Source: Neobacillus driksii (GTDB taxonomy: Bacteria; Bacillota; Bacilli; Bacillales; Cytobacillaceae). From it: a DNA stretch of 64,000 nucleotides. The DNA lies in assembly GCF_013409995.1 (NCBI RefSeq), contig NZ_JACCBX010000006.1, forward strand, positions 122,437 through 186,436, given 5' to 3'. Positions within the stretch are counted from its first letter, which is position 1, and the number at the start of each line of letters is the position of its first letter. Shown piece after piece: positions 33,789 through 42,542 of the stretch. The position numbers and the translations under genes were made by a program. The notes below the pieces were generated by a model. The model ran no database searches. It saw nothing but the letters and a program-made list of their open reading frames with translations, and was not told the DNA's origin.

Positions 33789-35153
33789 ATGGCCATAACA
33801 AGTGCAAAAGATTTACTATTTAAAACAATCGATGAAATTGGAACGTTGTATCGCCGTAAGGAGGTATCACCGGTTGAAGTAACAAAAGCAACTTTGGAAC
33901 GTTTGGATGAACTCGAGCCTAAGTTAAATGCTTTTATTACAGTGTTGGCAGAAGCAGCCCTAAAGAAAGCTCAAGATGCAGAAGCAGTATTTCTTAAGGG
34001 AGAAGCTGTCGGCAAATTGTACGGGGTGCCTGTATCAATTAAGGATATCTTTAGCACTAGGGGAATCAAAACGACATTAGGCTCAAGAATACTACAAAAC
34101 CATGTTCCAGATGAGGATGCGTATCTATATACAGCGCTACAATCTTCGGGTGCGATTATTTTTGGTAAAAACAATATGCTTGAATTTGCTTATGGTTCTG
34201 TTCATCCTGATTATGGTCAGTGTAATAACCCTTGGGATGTCAATAGAACTTCCGGAGGTTCAAGTACGGGTTCAGCATCATCGGTAGCCGCCGGAATTGG
34301 GTTCGCCTCGATTGGAACCGATACAGGGGGCTCAATTCGCCTGCCATCCTCATTTTGTGGGGTTGTCGGTTTAAAGCCTACCTATGATAGAGTTTCGCGT
34401 GAGGGATTATTCCATTTATCCCATTCATTGGATCATATTGGGCCGTTAACGAGAACCGTTCGCGATAATGCCGTTGTATTGGAATGTATTTCTTCTATCC
34501 CAGTAAACTTTAATTCTATTTTTACCGGTTCGATTAAAGGTATGAAAGTAGGAGTTATCCGTTCTTTAATCGACTTATCTGCCATTCATCCAGAGGTAAG
34601 AGTACTGGTGAATGCCGGGATTAATCAGCTTGATGAATTAGGTGCTGAAGTCGTGGACATCGAAATACCTGAAATTGCAAACATAGACGAAATCGCTCTT
34701 CCAATATTGATGTCAGAAGGATCCTTCCATCATAAGAAGTGGTATCCAGAACGTGCAGTCGATTACGCAGAAGGAACCAAGATCGTTTTGGCAGAAGGAT
34801 TCAAGATACCAGCTGTAAGTTATGTAGAAGCACTTGCTAAGAAAAGAAAGTTTGCTGAAAAAATCGACAGTCTATTCGATCGTTTCGATGTACTTGTATG
34901 CCCAACCTCACCAAGTCCTGCATCGGAACGTGATCCATCATTTGAAGATACAACATATGATTATCTCCAACGAACCATTCCGTTTAACATTGCGGGTAAT
35001 CCTGCATTAACGGTTTCCGCCGGCCTTACGGCATCTGAAAACTTACCTGTTGGTCTTCAGTTCATCGGGCGTCACCATGATGAAGCAACCATTTATCGTA
35101 TCGCCGATACATTCCAAACAGCCAATGGAGGATATAAACGGCCGCTCATTTAA
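33789..35153 (+). CDS. Amidase signature-family amidase (paralogue 2)
   Basis: A 454-residue amidase with the triad K85 (SIKDIF), S158 (SGGSSTGS) and S182 (DTGGSIR), a close paralogue of the amidase at 27078. GGAGGAG lies before the ATG. It follows the second M28 peptidase and precedes the CapA-like gene. Pairing of one M28 paralogue or M20 hydrolase with one amidase paralogue occurs twice in the island, suggesting duplication of a functional unit for related amide substrates. Confidence 0.9.
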   Translation: MAITSAKDLLFKTIDEIGTLYRRKEVSPVEVTKATLERLDELEPKLNAFITVLAEAALKKAQDAEAVFLKGEAVGKLYGVPVSIKDIFSTRGIKTTLGSRILQNHVPDEDAYLYTALQSSGAIIFGKNNMLEFAYGSVHPDYGQCNNPWDVNRTSGGSSTGSASSVAAGIGFASIGTDTGGSIRLPSSFCGVVGLKPTYDRVSREGLFHLSHSLDHIGPLTRTVRDNAVVLECISSIPVNFNSIFTGSIKGMKVGVIRSLIDLSAIHPEVRVLVNAGINQLDELGAEVVDIEIPEIANIDEIALPILMSEGSFHHKKWYPERAVDYAEGTKIVLAEGFKIPAVSYVEALAKKRKFAEKIDSLFDRFDVLVCPTSPSPASERDPSFEDTTYDYLQRTIPFNIAGNPALTVSAGLTASENLPVGLQFIGRHHDEATIYRIADTFQTANGGYKRPLI

Positions 35154-35192
35154 GGGCCATTTTTCTAAAAATAAATATTGGGGGTTGTCCAT

Positions 35193-36305
35193 ATGTCATC
35201 AATCACTATTGCTGCTGTAGGTGATATTACTCTATCGCAGAAAGTTGGAAAGGAATTATTTAGGGGTGTATGGGATGCTGCGGATATTCGAATTGGAAAT
35301 CTGGAGTCGCCAATCATGCATACACCGGGTGCTCCCGCTGATAAGCAATTTCGATTGCAACAGCCAATAGAAGCAGGGGAATGGCTGAAAGAGTTGAATC
35401 CTACAGCCGTTTCGATTGCTAATAATCACACGATGGACTGGGGCCCAGAGGGACTTTTTCAAACACAAGAAGAACTGGATCGAATTGGCGTAAGCTATGC
35501 TGGAGGAGGCCGGAATCTAGAAGAAGCCATCAAACCTGTATATTTTCAAGCAGGCGATCATAGAATTGCATTCCTATCTTGGGCCACTACGTTGTCACCA
35601 GGATTCCAGGCCATGCACAATCGTCCAGGTATAGCGGGTGTAAGGGTTACATCCTTCTATGAATTAGGACCAAGTCTTGATTTGGAGCAGCCTGGAACAG
35701 CTCCGTATATTAAATCAGTACCGTTTGAGGAAGATCTAGTATTACTTGAAAAAGTGATTGAGGAGGCGAATAGGGAAGCAGATCTCGTTATATTAGCTCT
35801 TCATTGGGGTGTACCGCCTCAGTGGTGTGTTCCATATCAAGGTGTGATTGCCGAATATCAACCAATCATTGCGCAGCGTGCAGCCAATGCTGGTGTCGAT
35901 ATTATACTTGGGCACCATGCACATGCTCCATATGGAATGGAAGCATTCAAAGGCAAAGATAAAAAAGAAGTGCCTGTGCTTTACAGTCTTGGAAACTACA
36001 TTTCTCATTACGAATACTCAGGAGTAGGGCTGGATATGTCTTCCTGTACCATTAAATTCCCTCCTAAGCTCCCAGAAAACCGCCAAAGCTGTATTGCAGA
36101 AATCAAACTAACTACTTCTAATAAAAGACTTAGTGTTGAACGGGTTACGATCCATCCAGCAGTAATCAGTGAAATTGGTGAAGCAATTGAAACTAGCATC
36201 CAAGATTGTTTAGACATTGCCAATCGATTAAATGAGTTTAATAATCAGCGTGGTACGGTAACCATAATTGAAGATAATAAAGTTGTCTGGAATAGCAATA
36301 ATTAA
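35193..36305 (+). CDS. CapA-family metallophosphoesterase-like protein
   Basis: A 370-residue single-domain CapA/PgsA-type protein of the calcineurin-like fold. Typical metal-site stretches are AAVGDITLS near the N terminus, GNLESP, IANNHTMDWG, ALHWGVP and GHHAHAP. There is no signal peptide or membrane anchor, unlike the CapA/PgsA proteins of poly-gamma-glutamate synthesis, so it probably acts in the cytosol. The ATG at 35193 follows GGGGGTT; an in-frame upstream start at 35178 precedes this site. Its place at the end of an M28/amidase operon hints at a hydrolase or accessory enzyme for glutamyl or other amide compounds. Confidence 0.85.
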   Translation: MSSITIAAVGDITLSQKVGKELFRGVWDAADIRIGNLESPIMHTPGAPADKQFRLQQPIEAGEWLKELNPTAVSIANNHTMDWGPEGLFQTQEELDRIGVSYAGGGRNLEEAIKPVYFQAGDHRIAFLSWATTLSPGFQAMHNRPGIAGVRVTSFYELGPSLDLEQPGTAPYIKSVPFEEDLVLLEKVIEEANREADLVILALHWGVPPQWCVPYQGVIAEYQPIIAQRAANAGVDIILGHHAHAPYGMEAFKGKDKKEVPVLYSLGNYISHYEYSGVGLDMSSCTIKFPPKLPENRQSCIAEIKLTTSNKRLSVERVTIHPAVISEIGEAIETSIQDCLDIANRLNEFNNQRGTVTIIEDNKVVWNSNN

Positions 36306-36392
36306 AACACTGCCTAAATTTGAATGCATGATGTCTAATATAAAAACCAACCGACTAATGATTTGTAGAGACTCAGATAAATGACACAAGGA

Positions 36393-36447
36393 AAAAACAC
36401 CCCCCTGAACCGTATTTATACAATATGATTCTTAGGAGGGTGTTTTT
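36393..36447 (+). terminator. Long hairpin with T-run before the IS remnant
   Basis: AAAAACACCCCCCT pairs with AGGAGGGTGTTTTT (one mismatch) around a 27-base loop, ending in TTTTT three bases before the transposase ATG. It may be the end region of the former insertion element that now terminates the CapA operon. Confidence 0.65.
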
Positions 36448-36449
36448 CT

Positions 36450-36665
36450 ATGAGCACGAGAGTTCATTACCCAGAAGAAATAAAGTGGGAAGTGATTAAG
36501 ATGAAACAAGCTGGAAAGACAAACAAAGAAAGCAGCTGGGGTTAAAATAAGCCCCAAATTAAACATGGTTGAGATGGTACAAAACAGGTCAAACCTATTG
36601 GTTTTCTCAACAAGTGGGAAAACAATATTCCTACGATGAGGGAACGGATAATAAACTAAATGCTA
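36450..36665 (+). pseudogene. Fragment of IS3-family OrfA transposase
   Basis: The frame begins MSTRVHYPEEIKWEVIKMKQAG, the start of an IS150/IS3-type OrfA helix-turn-helix protein, then breaks at NKESSWG-stop. After a frame change it resumes as TWLRWYKTGQTYWFSQQVGK and QYSYDEG. A short deletion and a frameshift thus inactivate it. No orfB or second end is present. It is the only clear trace of mobile DNA in the window, between the peptide/amide island and the spore protein gene. Confidence 0.8.
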
Positions 36666-36670
36666 AAGAG

Positions 36671-36709
36671 GGAACATTCAAACTTCTGGTTCGAATGTTC
36701 CATTTTTTT
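36671..36709 (+). terminator. Hairpin terminator after the IS remnant
   Basis: GGAACATTC pairs with GAATGTTCC with a 13-base loop, followed by A and seven T. It may also serve the spore protein gene that converges on it. Confidence 0.7.
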
Positions 36710-36733
36710 AATCTTCATTGAAATCGTACCTAT

Positions 36734-36928
36734 TCAAGTATAATACTCTCCTGTTTCTTCCAAATCATTAATCTGCACGATTTGTCTTTCACTATGTATT
36801 CCTCTTTCGGATACAACCGACTTGCTTGACGTCTCATCTATGTTCTCAATCCAGACTGGAATTCCATGATAGTGAACAGCAATTTCTTGGTCGGATAATA
36901 GGATTTCTTTGGCACGATTTACATTCAT
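36734..36928 (-). CDS. H-type small acid-soluble spore protein
   Basis: A 64-residue protein on the minus strand. The N terminus MNVNRAKEIL and the central VHYHGIPVWIENIDE match the SspH family (MNVQRAQEI..., YxGxPVxIxxVDE). These proteins are made in the forespore late in sporulation. AGGTG lies before the ATG on the minus strand. It stands alone between the IS fragment and a sigma-54 activator gene, and its presence shows that the host makes endospores. Confidence 0.88.
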   Translation of the reverse strand: MNVNRAKEILLSDQEIAVHYHGIPVWIENIDETSSKSVVSERGIHSERQIVQINDLEETGEYYT

Positions 36929-37091
36929 ATGAACACCTCAAAACTATCCTTTCCGATAGAGCAATTTTATATTCTAATTTTTAGGTAGGAGTTAACTCGA
37001 AGAAAATTCTCATTAGAGATAGAAAATGAAGGCCAAGGCATTTTCAAATGTCTTTGATAGATTAATGATATTTCAAAATAGTCAGATTATA

Positions 37092-37143
37092 TGATATACT
37101 TCTTTCGTGCATATGGAATTATTACTATTTGAAAGCGTTTACT
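37092..37143 (+). promoter_or_regulatory. Extended -10 promoter with downstream cre site
   Basis: TG-A-TATACT (37092-37100) with a weak -35 TTCAAA (37072-37077). TGAAAGCGTTTACT (37130-37143) matches the CcpA catabolite-responsive element at 13 of 14 positions and lies downstream of the expected start, where bound CcpA would block transcription of the activator genes during growth on glucose. Confidence 0.6.
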
Positions 37144-37192
37144 TTAAGTGTCCTCAACCCGAAAAACTATTGCAAGAGGCGGTGAATATAGA

Positions 37193-38950
37193 ATGATTAC
37201 CATAGAACAGCCTTTAATAGATTGCTTTCAGAAAGTTTGCAGATCAATCGGAAGTTTTGAAACAGGACTTACGGAAATCTTCCTGCTGACTAACCTTGAT
37301 GGCTACTATTGCCAATACGATATCCTGAAGAAAAAAATCATAGTTGATGAAAATCAGAGTGATAGGGTGAATCAGGTAAAGTGGGAAGAATACATCCATT
37401 CAGATGATATATCTTACGAGGAATCTCAATCCCAATGGATATATACCTGTCCGGTTTCACACAATGGTGAACATAAATATATGTTAATGGTAAAATATCC
37501 TGAAAAAGATAATCAGAAACTCATTCTCATCTTAGACATCCTTGCAAAACAGCTAAGTTATCAACTAGTGACCCAGCCTAATCTTCAATCCCTATTTTTA
37601 CAGAGTAAATATCAGAAGCAAATCACGAACACTATCGATGAAGGATATTTGACTGTTGATAAAAAAGGAATCATCACATTTATAAACGAAACAGGGTCAA
37701 ATATGCTTGGTATTGGTGAAAATGAAATCATAGGCCAGCTTCTTGTCGATGTTCTTTCTAATTTTAAACCCTCACCCCTTGAAACGCTGTACACAAAAGA
37801 AAATTGGGTTAATCGGGAGGGTTTTTTTGATTTGCCGAAAGGAAAGATTCATCTTATCTTTTCAGTCACTCCTTTATTTGAAAAGGGACTTCCTGTTGGG
37901 ATTGTCGTAACCTTTAGAGAAATGAAAATCATCATGAAAAAGTTAGAGAGTTTTGTCAGCATCAATCCTATATTTCAATTTGAGGATTTAATTTATAAAA
38001 GCTGCTCCATGAGGGAATTGGTAAAGACCGCAAAAGTCGCTGCTAAAACAGAATCCAATATTTTAATAGAAGGTGAGAGCGGGACGGGGAAAGAATTAAT
38101 TGCCCAGGCCATACATAATCATAGCCAGCGTAAAGGTAAACCGTTTATTGTTATTGACTGTTCCTCGATACCAAGAGATTTAGTAGAAAGTGAGTTATTC
38201 GGCTATATAGATGGTGCTTTTACAGGTGCACGTAAAGGAGGCAGGCTTGGAAAGTTTGAGGTAGCAAATGGAGGAACTGTGTTTCTCGATGAAATTGGGG
38301 AAATGCCTTTAGAAATTCAGGTAAAGCTGCTGCGTGTTCTTCAAACCCGTACGATTACACGAGTTGGAGGGTATGATCCTATCCCATGCAATGTAAGAAT
38401 TATCGCTGCGACGAATCGACATCTCGAGACTGAAGTTGAAAATGAAAATTTTCGTTTAGACCTTTATTATCGTTTAAATGTCCTGCAGCTCACTGTCCCG
38501 CCATTAAAAGAAAGAGAAGGCGATATTCCTTTATTGACCAAAACATTGGTTGAAGTTGCAGCAAATCGAACGAACCGCTATTCACCAATCATCTCATTGG
38601 AAACAATGAACATACTTGAAAGTTATTCATGGCCCGGAAATATAAGAGAATTAGAAAACGTCATTGAAAGGGCAATCCTAATTGCACACGATGTGATTGA
38701 GCCTGACCACCTGCCAAAATATATTCTTCATGCAGATCAGATAAGTGAAAAGAGAATGTTTGAACCTATAAGTCTTACGGATAAAAGGGCGGTTTCTGTT
38801 AAAGAGATGGAAAAGGAGTTAATTATTAATATGCTAAAGAAGATGAATGGAAACAAAAGTTTGGCTGCACGAAAATTAGGGATTTCACGATCGAGCTTAT
38901 ATGAAAAAATAGCTAAATATAAAATCGAATGCGTGAATGAATTTCAATAA
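37193..38950 (+). CDS. Sigma-54-dependent activator (EBP 2)
   Basis: A regulator of about 585 residues. The first 130 residues form an unrecognised, possibly GAF-like sensor; a PAS domain follows near residues 140-240 (ITNTIDEGYLTVDKKG). The AAA+ domain carries Walker A GESGTGKE (from 295) and an intact GAFTGA loop (341-346). The C terminus has a Fis-type helix-turn-helix (NKSLAARKLGISRSSLYEKI). The open frame reaches back to a GTG at 37148, but the ATG at 37193 follows GAGGCGGTGA. It is followed after 15 bases by a paralogous activator gene. It is the only one of the three activators with a consensus sigma-54-contact loop. Confidence 0.9.
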   Translation: MITIEQPLIDCFQKVCRSIGSFETGLTEIFLLTNLDGYYCQYDILKKKIIVDENQSDRVNQVKWEEYIHSDDISYEESQSQWIYTCPVSHNGEHKYMLMVKYPEKDNQKLILILDILAKQLSYQLVTQPNLQSLFLQSKYQKQITNTIDEGYLTVDKKGIITFINETGSNMLGIGENEIIGQLLVDVLSNFKPSPLETLYTKENWVNREGFFDLPKGKIHLIFSVTPLFEKGLPVGIVVTFREMKIIMKKLESFVSINPIFQFEDLIYKSCSMRELVKTAKVAAKTESNILIEGESGTGKELIAQAIHNHSQRKGKPFIVIDCSSIPRDLVESELFGYIDGAFTGARKGGRLGKFEVANGGTVFLDEIGEMPLEIQVKLLRVLQTRTITRVGGYDPIPCNVRIIAATNRHLETEVENENFRLDLYYRLNVLQLTVPPLKEREGDIPLLTKTLVEVAANRTNRYSPIISLETMNILESYSWPGNIRELENVIERAILIAHDVIEPDHLPKYILHADQISEKRMFEPISLTDKRAVSVKEMEKELIINMLKKMNGNKSLAARKLGISRSSLYEKIAKYKIECVNEFQ

Positions 38951-38965
38951 GGGGGTGTTTGCGAT

Positions 38966-40717
38966 ATGAATATTCAGGCCAGCCTTGTGGTGGAAGAGGT
39001 TAAAAAGGTTTTTGAGCAAGTTAAAAACGATAATGAAATAGATTCAAAGCTCGAAATTATCGGCTTGGATTATTCTTATATTTGTCATTATGACCCTGTT
39101 TTAGAGGAGGTAGTAGTAGATAGTGGCAGTGCAGTAAACCTGCCCAATAAGCTACCCTTAATCCATAAAACGATATGCTATGATGACCGGGACATCGGAG
39201 TACATAGGGATGGTCAATTAGAATATCTTTACTCCTCACCGATTATTCTGGGATCAGAACTGAAATACTTACTTGTTTGTACCTCCACTGCTAAACAAGA
39301 TTCATTGATGCTTCTTATTTTAGAATTGTTGGCCAGTTTTATAAGCGCACGGCTTGAAACTCACATAAAACTTCAAGAAATTTTTTTAAAGAACGATCAT
39401 ATGAAACAAATTACAGAAACGGTAAGCGCAGGCAGTTTGTCCGTCGATAAATTCGGGACCATTCTGTTACTTAATGAAGTGGGAGCGGAAATGCTTGGTG
39501 TAACAGCAGAAGAAGTACTAGGAAAACCAATATTTGAGGTTTTGGATAATCAGGCATTCTCGTTAAACGTCCTGAATACAAGAAAGCCAATCCTAGACAG
39601 AGAAATCAAAATTAAAATTAATAAGGGTCAATATTATTTTCTTCTATCTTCCGTACCCCTTTATGATAATTTGAATGATCCGATCGGAGTTCTTTTTCAT
39701 TTTAAGGATATTAGAAAAGAAGTAGAAATGATTGTGAATACAAAGAGTTTTTTTCACTTTGACGATATAATATATCAATGTGAAGAAATGAAGGACTTAA
39801 TCCAATTAGCGAAAAAAGCGGCATTACAGGACTCGAGTATCTTAATTGAAGGTGAAAGTGGAACCGGGAAGGAGCTCATTGCGCAATCTATTCATAATTA
39901 CAGCAACCGTTCAAATAAGCCGTTTATTGTCATAGATTGCTCCGCTATCCCCCGGAATCTTGTGGAGAGTGAATTATTTGGCTATGAAGAAGGTTCCTTT
40001 ACCGGTTCACACAAAGGGGGAAGAATGGGAAAGTTCGAACGAGCCAACGGCGGGACCGTTTTCCTTGATGAAATTGGAGAAATGCCGTTAGAGATTCAGT
40101 CTAAGCTCCTTCGTGTCATTCAAAGCAGGTCGATTACGAGAGTCGGCGGACATGAACCGATACCGATTAATATCAGGATCATTGCCGCTACAAATCGAAA
40201 TTTGGCGCATGAAGTGGCAGAAGGCAGTTTCAGACATGATTTATACTATCGTCTAAATGTCATTAATTTATTTGTGCCTGCGTTACGTGATCGTAAAGGA
40301 GATCTTCCATTACTTATACATAAATTGATGGAAAAGACAGCGAAACGAGAAAAAAGGGAAGTACCCCATCTGTCGAACCGCGTCATGGAGGTTCTTGAAA
40401 ACTATGAATGGCCGGGGAATATTAGAGAATTGGAAAATACTATGGAACGTGCCGTAATCCTTGCCAATGGAGAAATTGACTATCAACAGCTGCCAAAGCG
40501 ATTGTTGGAGCTAGAAAATATAAATGTGTCTTCTATCCCTGTTCAGACCGAACATGTTGTTAATCAGACAGCACAAAAGCCTAAGACTGTCATGGAACAG
40601 CAATTAATTATCAGCGCCCTTAAAGCGTCAAATGGAAACAAAAGCAAAGCTGCCAAACAGCTCGGAATCGCGAGATCGACCTTATATGAAAAAATGTATC
40701 AGTATAAATTACTTTAG
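38966..40717 (+). CDS. Sigma-54-dependent activator (EBP 3), paralogue of EBP 2
   Basis: A 583-residue regulator with the same layout as EBP 2: N-terminal sensor, PAS (ITETVSAGSLSVDKFG), AAA+ with Walker A GESGTGKE (from 296), and a Fis-type helix-turn-helix (NKSKAAKQLGIARSTLYEKM). The sigma-54-contact loop reads GSFTGS (343-348) instead of GAFTGA. AAGGGGG precedes the ATG. Co-transcription with EBP 2 under a cre-controlled promoter suggests that two sister activators, with different effectors, serve the aromatic cluster whose -24/-12 promoter lies at 42543. Confidence 0.9.
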   Translation: MNIQASLVVEEVKKVFEQVKNDNEIDSKLEIIGLDYSYICHYDPVLEEVVVDSGSAVNLPNKLPLIHKTICYDDRDIGVHRDGQLEYLYSSPIILGSELKYLLVCTSTAKQDSLMLLILELLASFISARLETHIKLQEIFLKNDHMKQITETVSAGSLSVDKFGTILLLNEVGAEMLGVTAEEVLGKPIFEVLDNQAFSLNVLNTRKPILDREIKIKINKGQYYFLLSSVPLYDNLNDPIGVLFHFKDIRKEVEMIVNTKSFFHFDDIIYQCEEMKDLIQLAKKAALQDSSILIEGESGTGKELIAQSIHNYSNRSNKPFIVIDCSAIPRNLVESELFGYEEGSFTGSHKGGRMGKFERANGGTVFLDEIGEMPLEIQSKLLRVIQSRSITRVGGHEPIPINIRIIAATNRNLAHEVAEGSFRHDLYYRLNVINLFVPALRDRKGDLPLLIHKLMEKTAKREKREVPHLSNRVMEVLENYEWPGNIRELENTMERAVILANGEIDYQQLPKRLLELENINVSSIPVQTEHVVNQTAQKPKTVMEQQLIISALKASNGNKSKAAKQLGIARSTLYEKMYQYKLL

Positions 40718-40729
40718 AGTTCCATAAAA

Positions 40730-40771
40730 CATTAAAAGAGTCTCCCATTTACAAGGGAGACTCTTTTAATG
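40730..40771. terminator. Bidirectional terminator between convergent genes
   Basis: A perfect 17-bp stem (CATTAAAAGAGTCTCCC/GGGAGACTCTTTTAATG) with an 8-base loop, between EBP 3 (+) and the MFS gene (-). Confidence 0.9.
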
Positions 40772-40773
40772 TA

Positions 40774-42123
40774 TTAACTTACATGTGCTTTAATAGATTC
40801 ATCTTTGGCAACGTTATCATTTTGATAGGCATTTTTTAATGGAACCATAAAGAGGGCAGCTGCTGCAATCAAGCCTGGGATCGCAAAGGCGATAAAGTTT
40901 AAGTGAATGGGTAAAGAAACTGACAATAGAAATCCTCCTAAAAGGGGACCCAGCATTCCGCCGGTCCTGCCTACTCCTGAAGCCATCCCTAATGCTGTAG
41001 ATCTAATAGATGGCGGATAGTACTGAGAAACGTAAGCCTGAACAATATTTTGTGCACCAATGGTTGCACCTCCGGCGACGGCTACTAACAGATAGATTAC
41101 TAATGTATTTCCTCCAAATCCTAGGAGTGTCAGAGCCACAGCACCTGAGGCATACATGGGAACGAGCATTTTTTTTGAACCGTATTTATCACAAAGTTTT
41201 CCGATTATGAGTGTTCCGATAATTGCTCCGCCTTGGAGTGCAATAAGAAAGCCTAAGCTTGAATTTAAACCATAGCCTGCTTCCATCATCAATTTTGGAA
41301 GCCAAGTATTCAAACCATAAACCATTAATAAACAACTGAAAAACGCTGTCCAAAACAACACCGTACTGAAGGCACGCTTCTCCTTAAATAATCCTAATAT
41401 TGGAACCTTTGTTTCTTGTGTTTTTAAGTCAATAACCTCATCATTTAAACTAAAATGCGATTCGGGGCTTACCTTAGCAAGCGTTGCAATCAATTTTTCC
41501 TTTTTACCTGTACGGATAAGATAGCTGGCTGTTTCGGGCAGCTGTTTATACATGATAGGCAAAAATACTAGAGGGAGTCCCGCAAACCAGAAGATTGATT
41601 CCCATCCGAATGTAGGCATTAAGAAGATTCCTATTAAGGGAGCAAGAATTCCCCCAACAGAATACCCACATAATACGATACTTACAATCATACTTCTCAT
41701 CGTTTTAGGAGCATAATCCGTTAATAAAGCGATAACATTTGGCATGATTCCTCCCAAACCTAAGCCAGCTATGAAACGAAAGGTTGAGAAAGTAGTAGGG
41801 GTTTTGGCAAAGCCGCATAGGAAGGTAAATAAACTAAACAGTACTAATGTTATAGCAATTACATTCTTTCTGCCAATTCGGTCAGCTAGAGTACCGAAAA
41901 AGATTGCTCCAAACATCATCCCAAATAACCCATAGGTCCCAATGGCTCCTGCTTCCACCGATGAAAGATTCCATTCCTTTATCAAGCTTGGTAAAACCGT
42001 TCCATAGACCACCAGATCATAGCCATCAAACAAGATAATGATAAAACTCCAGAATAGTAACCCTAAATGAAAGCGGTTAAATTTGCTGTTAGCAATAACT
42101 TCAGTAGAATTAATCGGTGTCAT
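40774..42123 (-). CDS. MFS transporter of the aromatic acid:H+ symporter (AAHS) family
   Basis: A 449-residue carrier with 12 helices. The DGYDLVVYGTVLPSL stretch in helix 1, with its Asp residues, and GTLADRIGRKN between helices 2 and 3 are hallmarks of the PcaK/BenK group, which import 4-hydroxybenzoate, protocatechuate, benzoate or gentisate with protons. AAAAAGGGGAAA precedes the ATG. A cre-like site lies 29 bases upstream. It is likely to feed either the sigma-54 aromatic operon next to it or the 4-hydroxybenzoate/protocatechuate pathway at 49-56.6 kb. Confidence 0.9.
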   Translation of the reverse strand: MTPINSTEVIANSKFNRFHLGLLFWSFIIILFDGYDLVVYGTVLPSLIKEWNLSSVEAGAIGTYGLFGMMFGAIFFGTLADRIGRKNVIAITLVLFSLFTFLCGFAKTPTTFSTFRFIAGLGLGGIMPNVIALLTDYAPKTMRSMIVSIVLCGYSVGGILAPLIGIFLMPTFGWESIFWFAGLPLVFLPIMYKQLPETASYLIRTGKKEKLIATLAKVSPESHFSLNDEVIDLKTQETKVPILGLFKEKRAFSTVLFWTAFFSCLLMVYGLNTWLPKLMMEAGYGLNSSLGFLIALQGGAIIGTLIIGKLCDKYGSKKMLVPMYASGAVALTLLGFGGNTLVIYLLVAVAGGATIGAQNIVQAYVSQYYPPSIRSTALGMASGVGRTGGMLGPLLGGFLLSVSLPIHLNFIAFAIPGLIAAAALFMVPLKNAYQNDNVAKDESIKAHVS

Positions 42124-42151
42124 ATTTTTTCCCCTTTTTAAAAAAATGAAA

Positions 42152-42165
42152 TGATAACGCTTACG
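42152..42165 (-). promoter_or_regulatory. CcpA cre-like site upstream of the aromatic acid carrier
   Basis: TGATAACGCTTACG on the + strand matches 13 of 14 cre positions. It lies just before the start codon of the minus-strand carrier gene and would give carbon catabolite repression of aromatic uptake. Confidence 0.55.
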
Positions 42166-42343
42166 AAAGTAAAAGTGAATTCGTATTTGTTGTCGGTTAA
42201 CACTATTTTCACTTTACTTATAGTTAATATAGTTCTCTAATTAGAGATTATAAACATTCGTAGTTTTATTTTCAATAAATAATTTAAACTTTTCGGAATA
42301 TTAATACTAAATTAGTTCCATTGAACCATCAAAAATTCAAAAA

Positions 42344-42370
42344 AAGCGGGGATTATCCGGCTTCTTTTTT
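42344..42370 (+). terminator. Terminator-like hairpin in the control region
   Basis: AAGCGGG/CCGGCTT stem (one mismatch), loop GGATTAT-like, then C and six T. No + strand gene lies directly upstream, so it may insulate the sigma-54 promoter region. Confidence 0.45.
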
Positions 42371-42440
42371 GGATGGGCGTAAGTACAATCTTCGGGCATT
42401 AATAAAAATTAACGATCCCTGTGTTGGTTTGTTGTACTGA

Positions 42441-42480
42441 TTTCGGACAATTCAAACACATGTGTAGTGTTTTCGGACAA
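42441..42480 (+). promoter_or_regulatory. Candidate enhancer repeats for a sigma-54 activator
   Basis: TTTCGGACAA occurs twice, at 42441-42450 and 42471-42480, exactly 30 bases apart (close to three helical turns), 63-102 bases upstream of the -24 element. Spacing and place are what is expected for binding of EBP 2 or EBP 3. Confidence 0.55.
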
Positions 42481-42542
42481 AAAATCACGACAAATTGACT
42501 GTTCATTTTTTGAAATATTACAAATGACAGCGTTTTCTGTTT

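Noticed and set aside
36393..36709. A complete insertion sequence
   Set aside because: Only a frameshifted piece of orfA is present; there is no orfB and no convincing pair of terminal repeats with target duplication.
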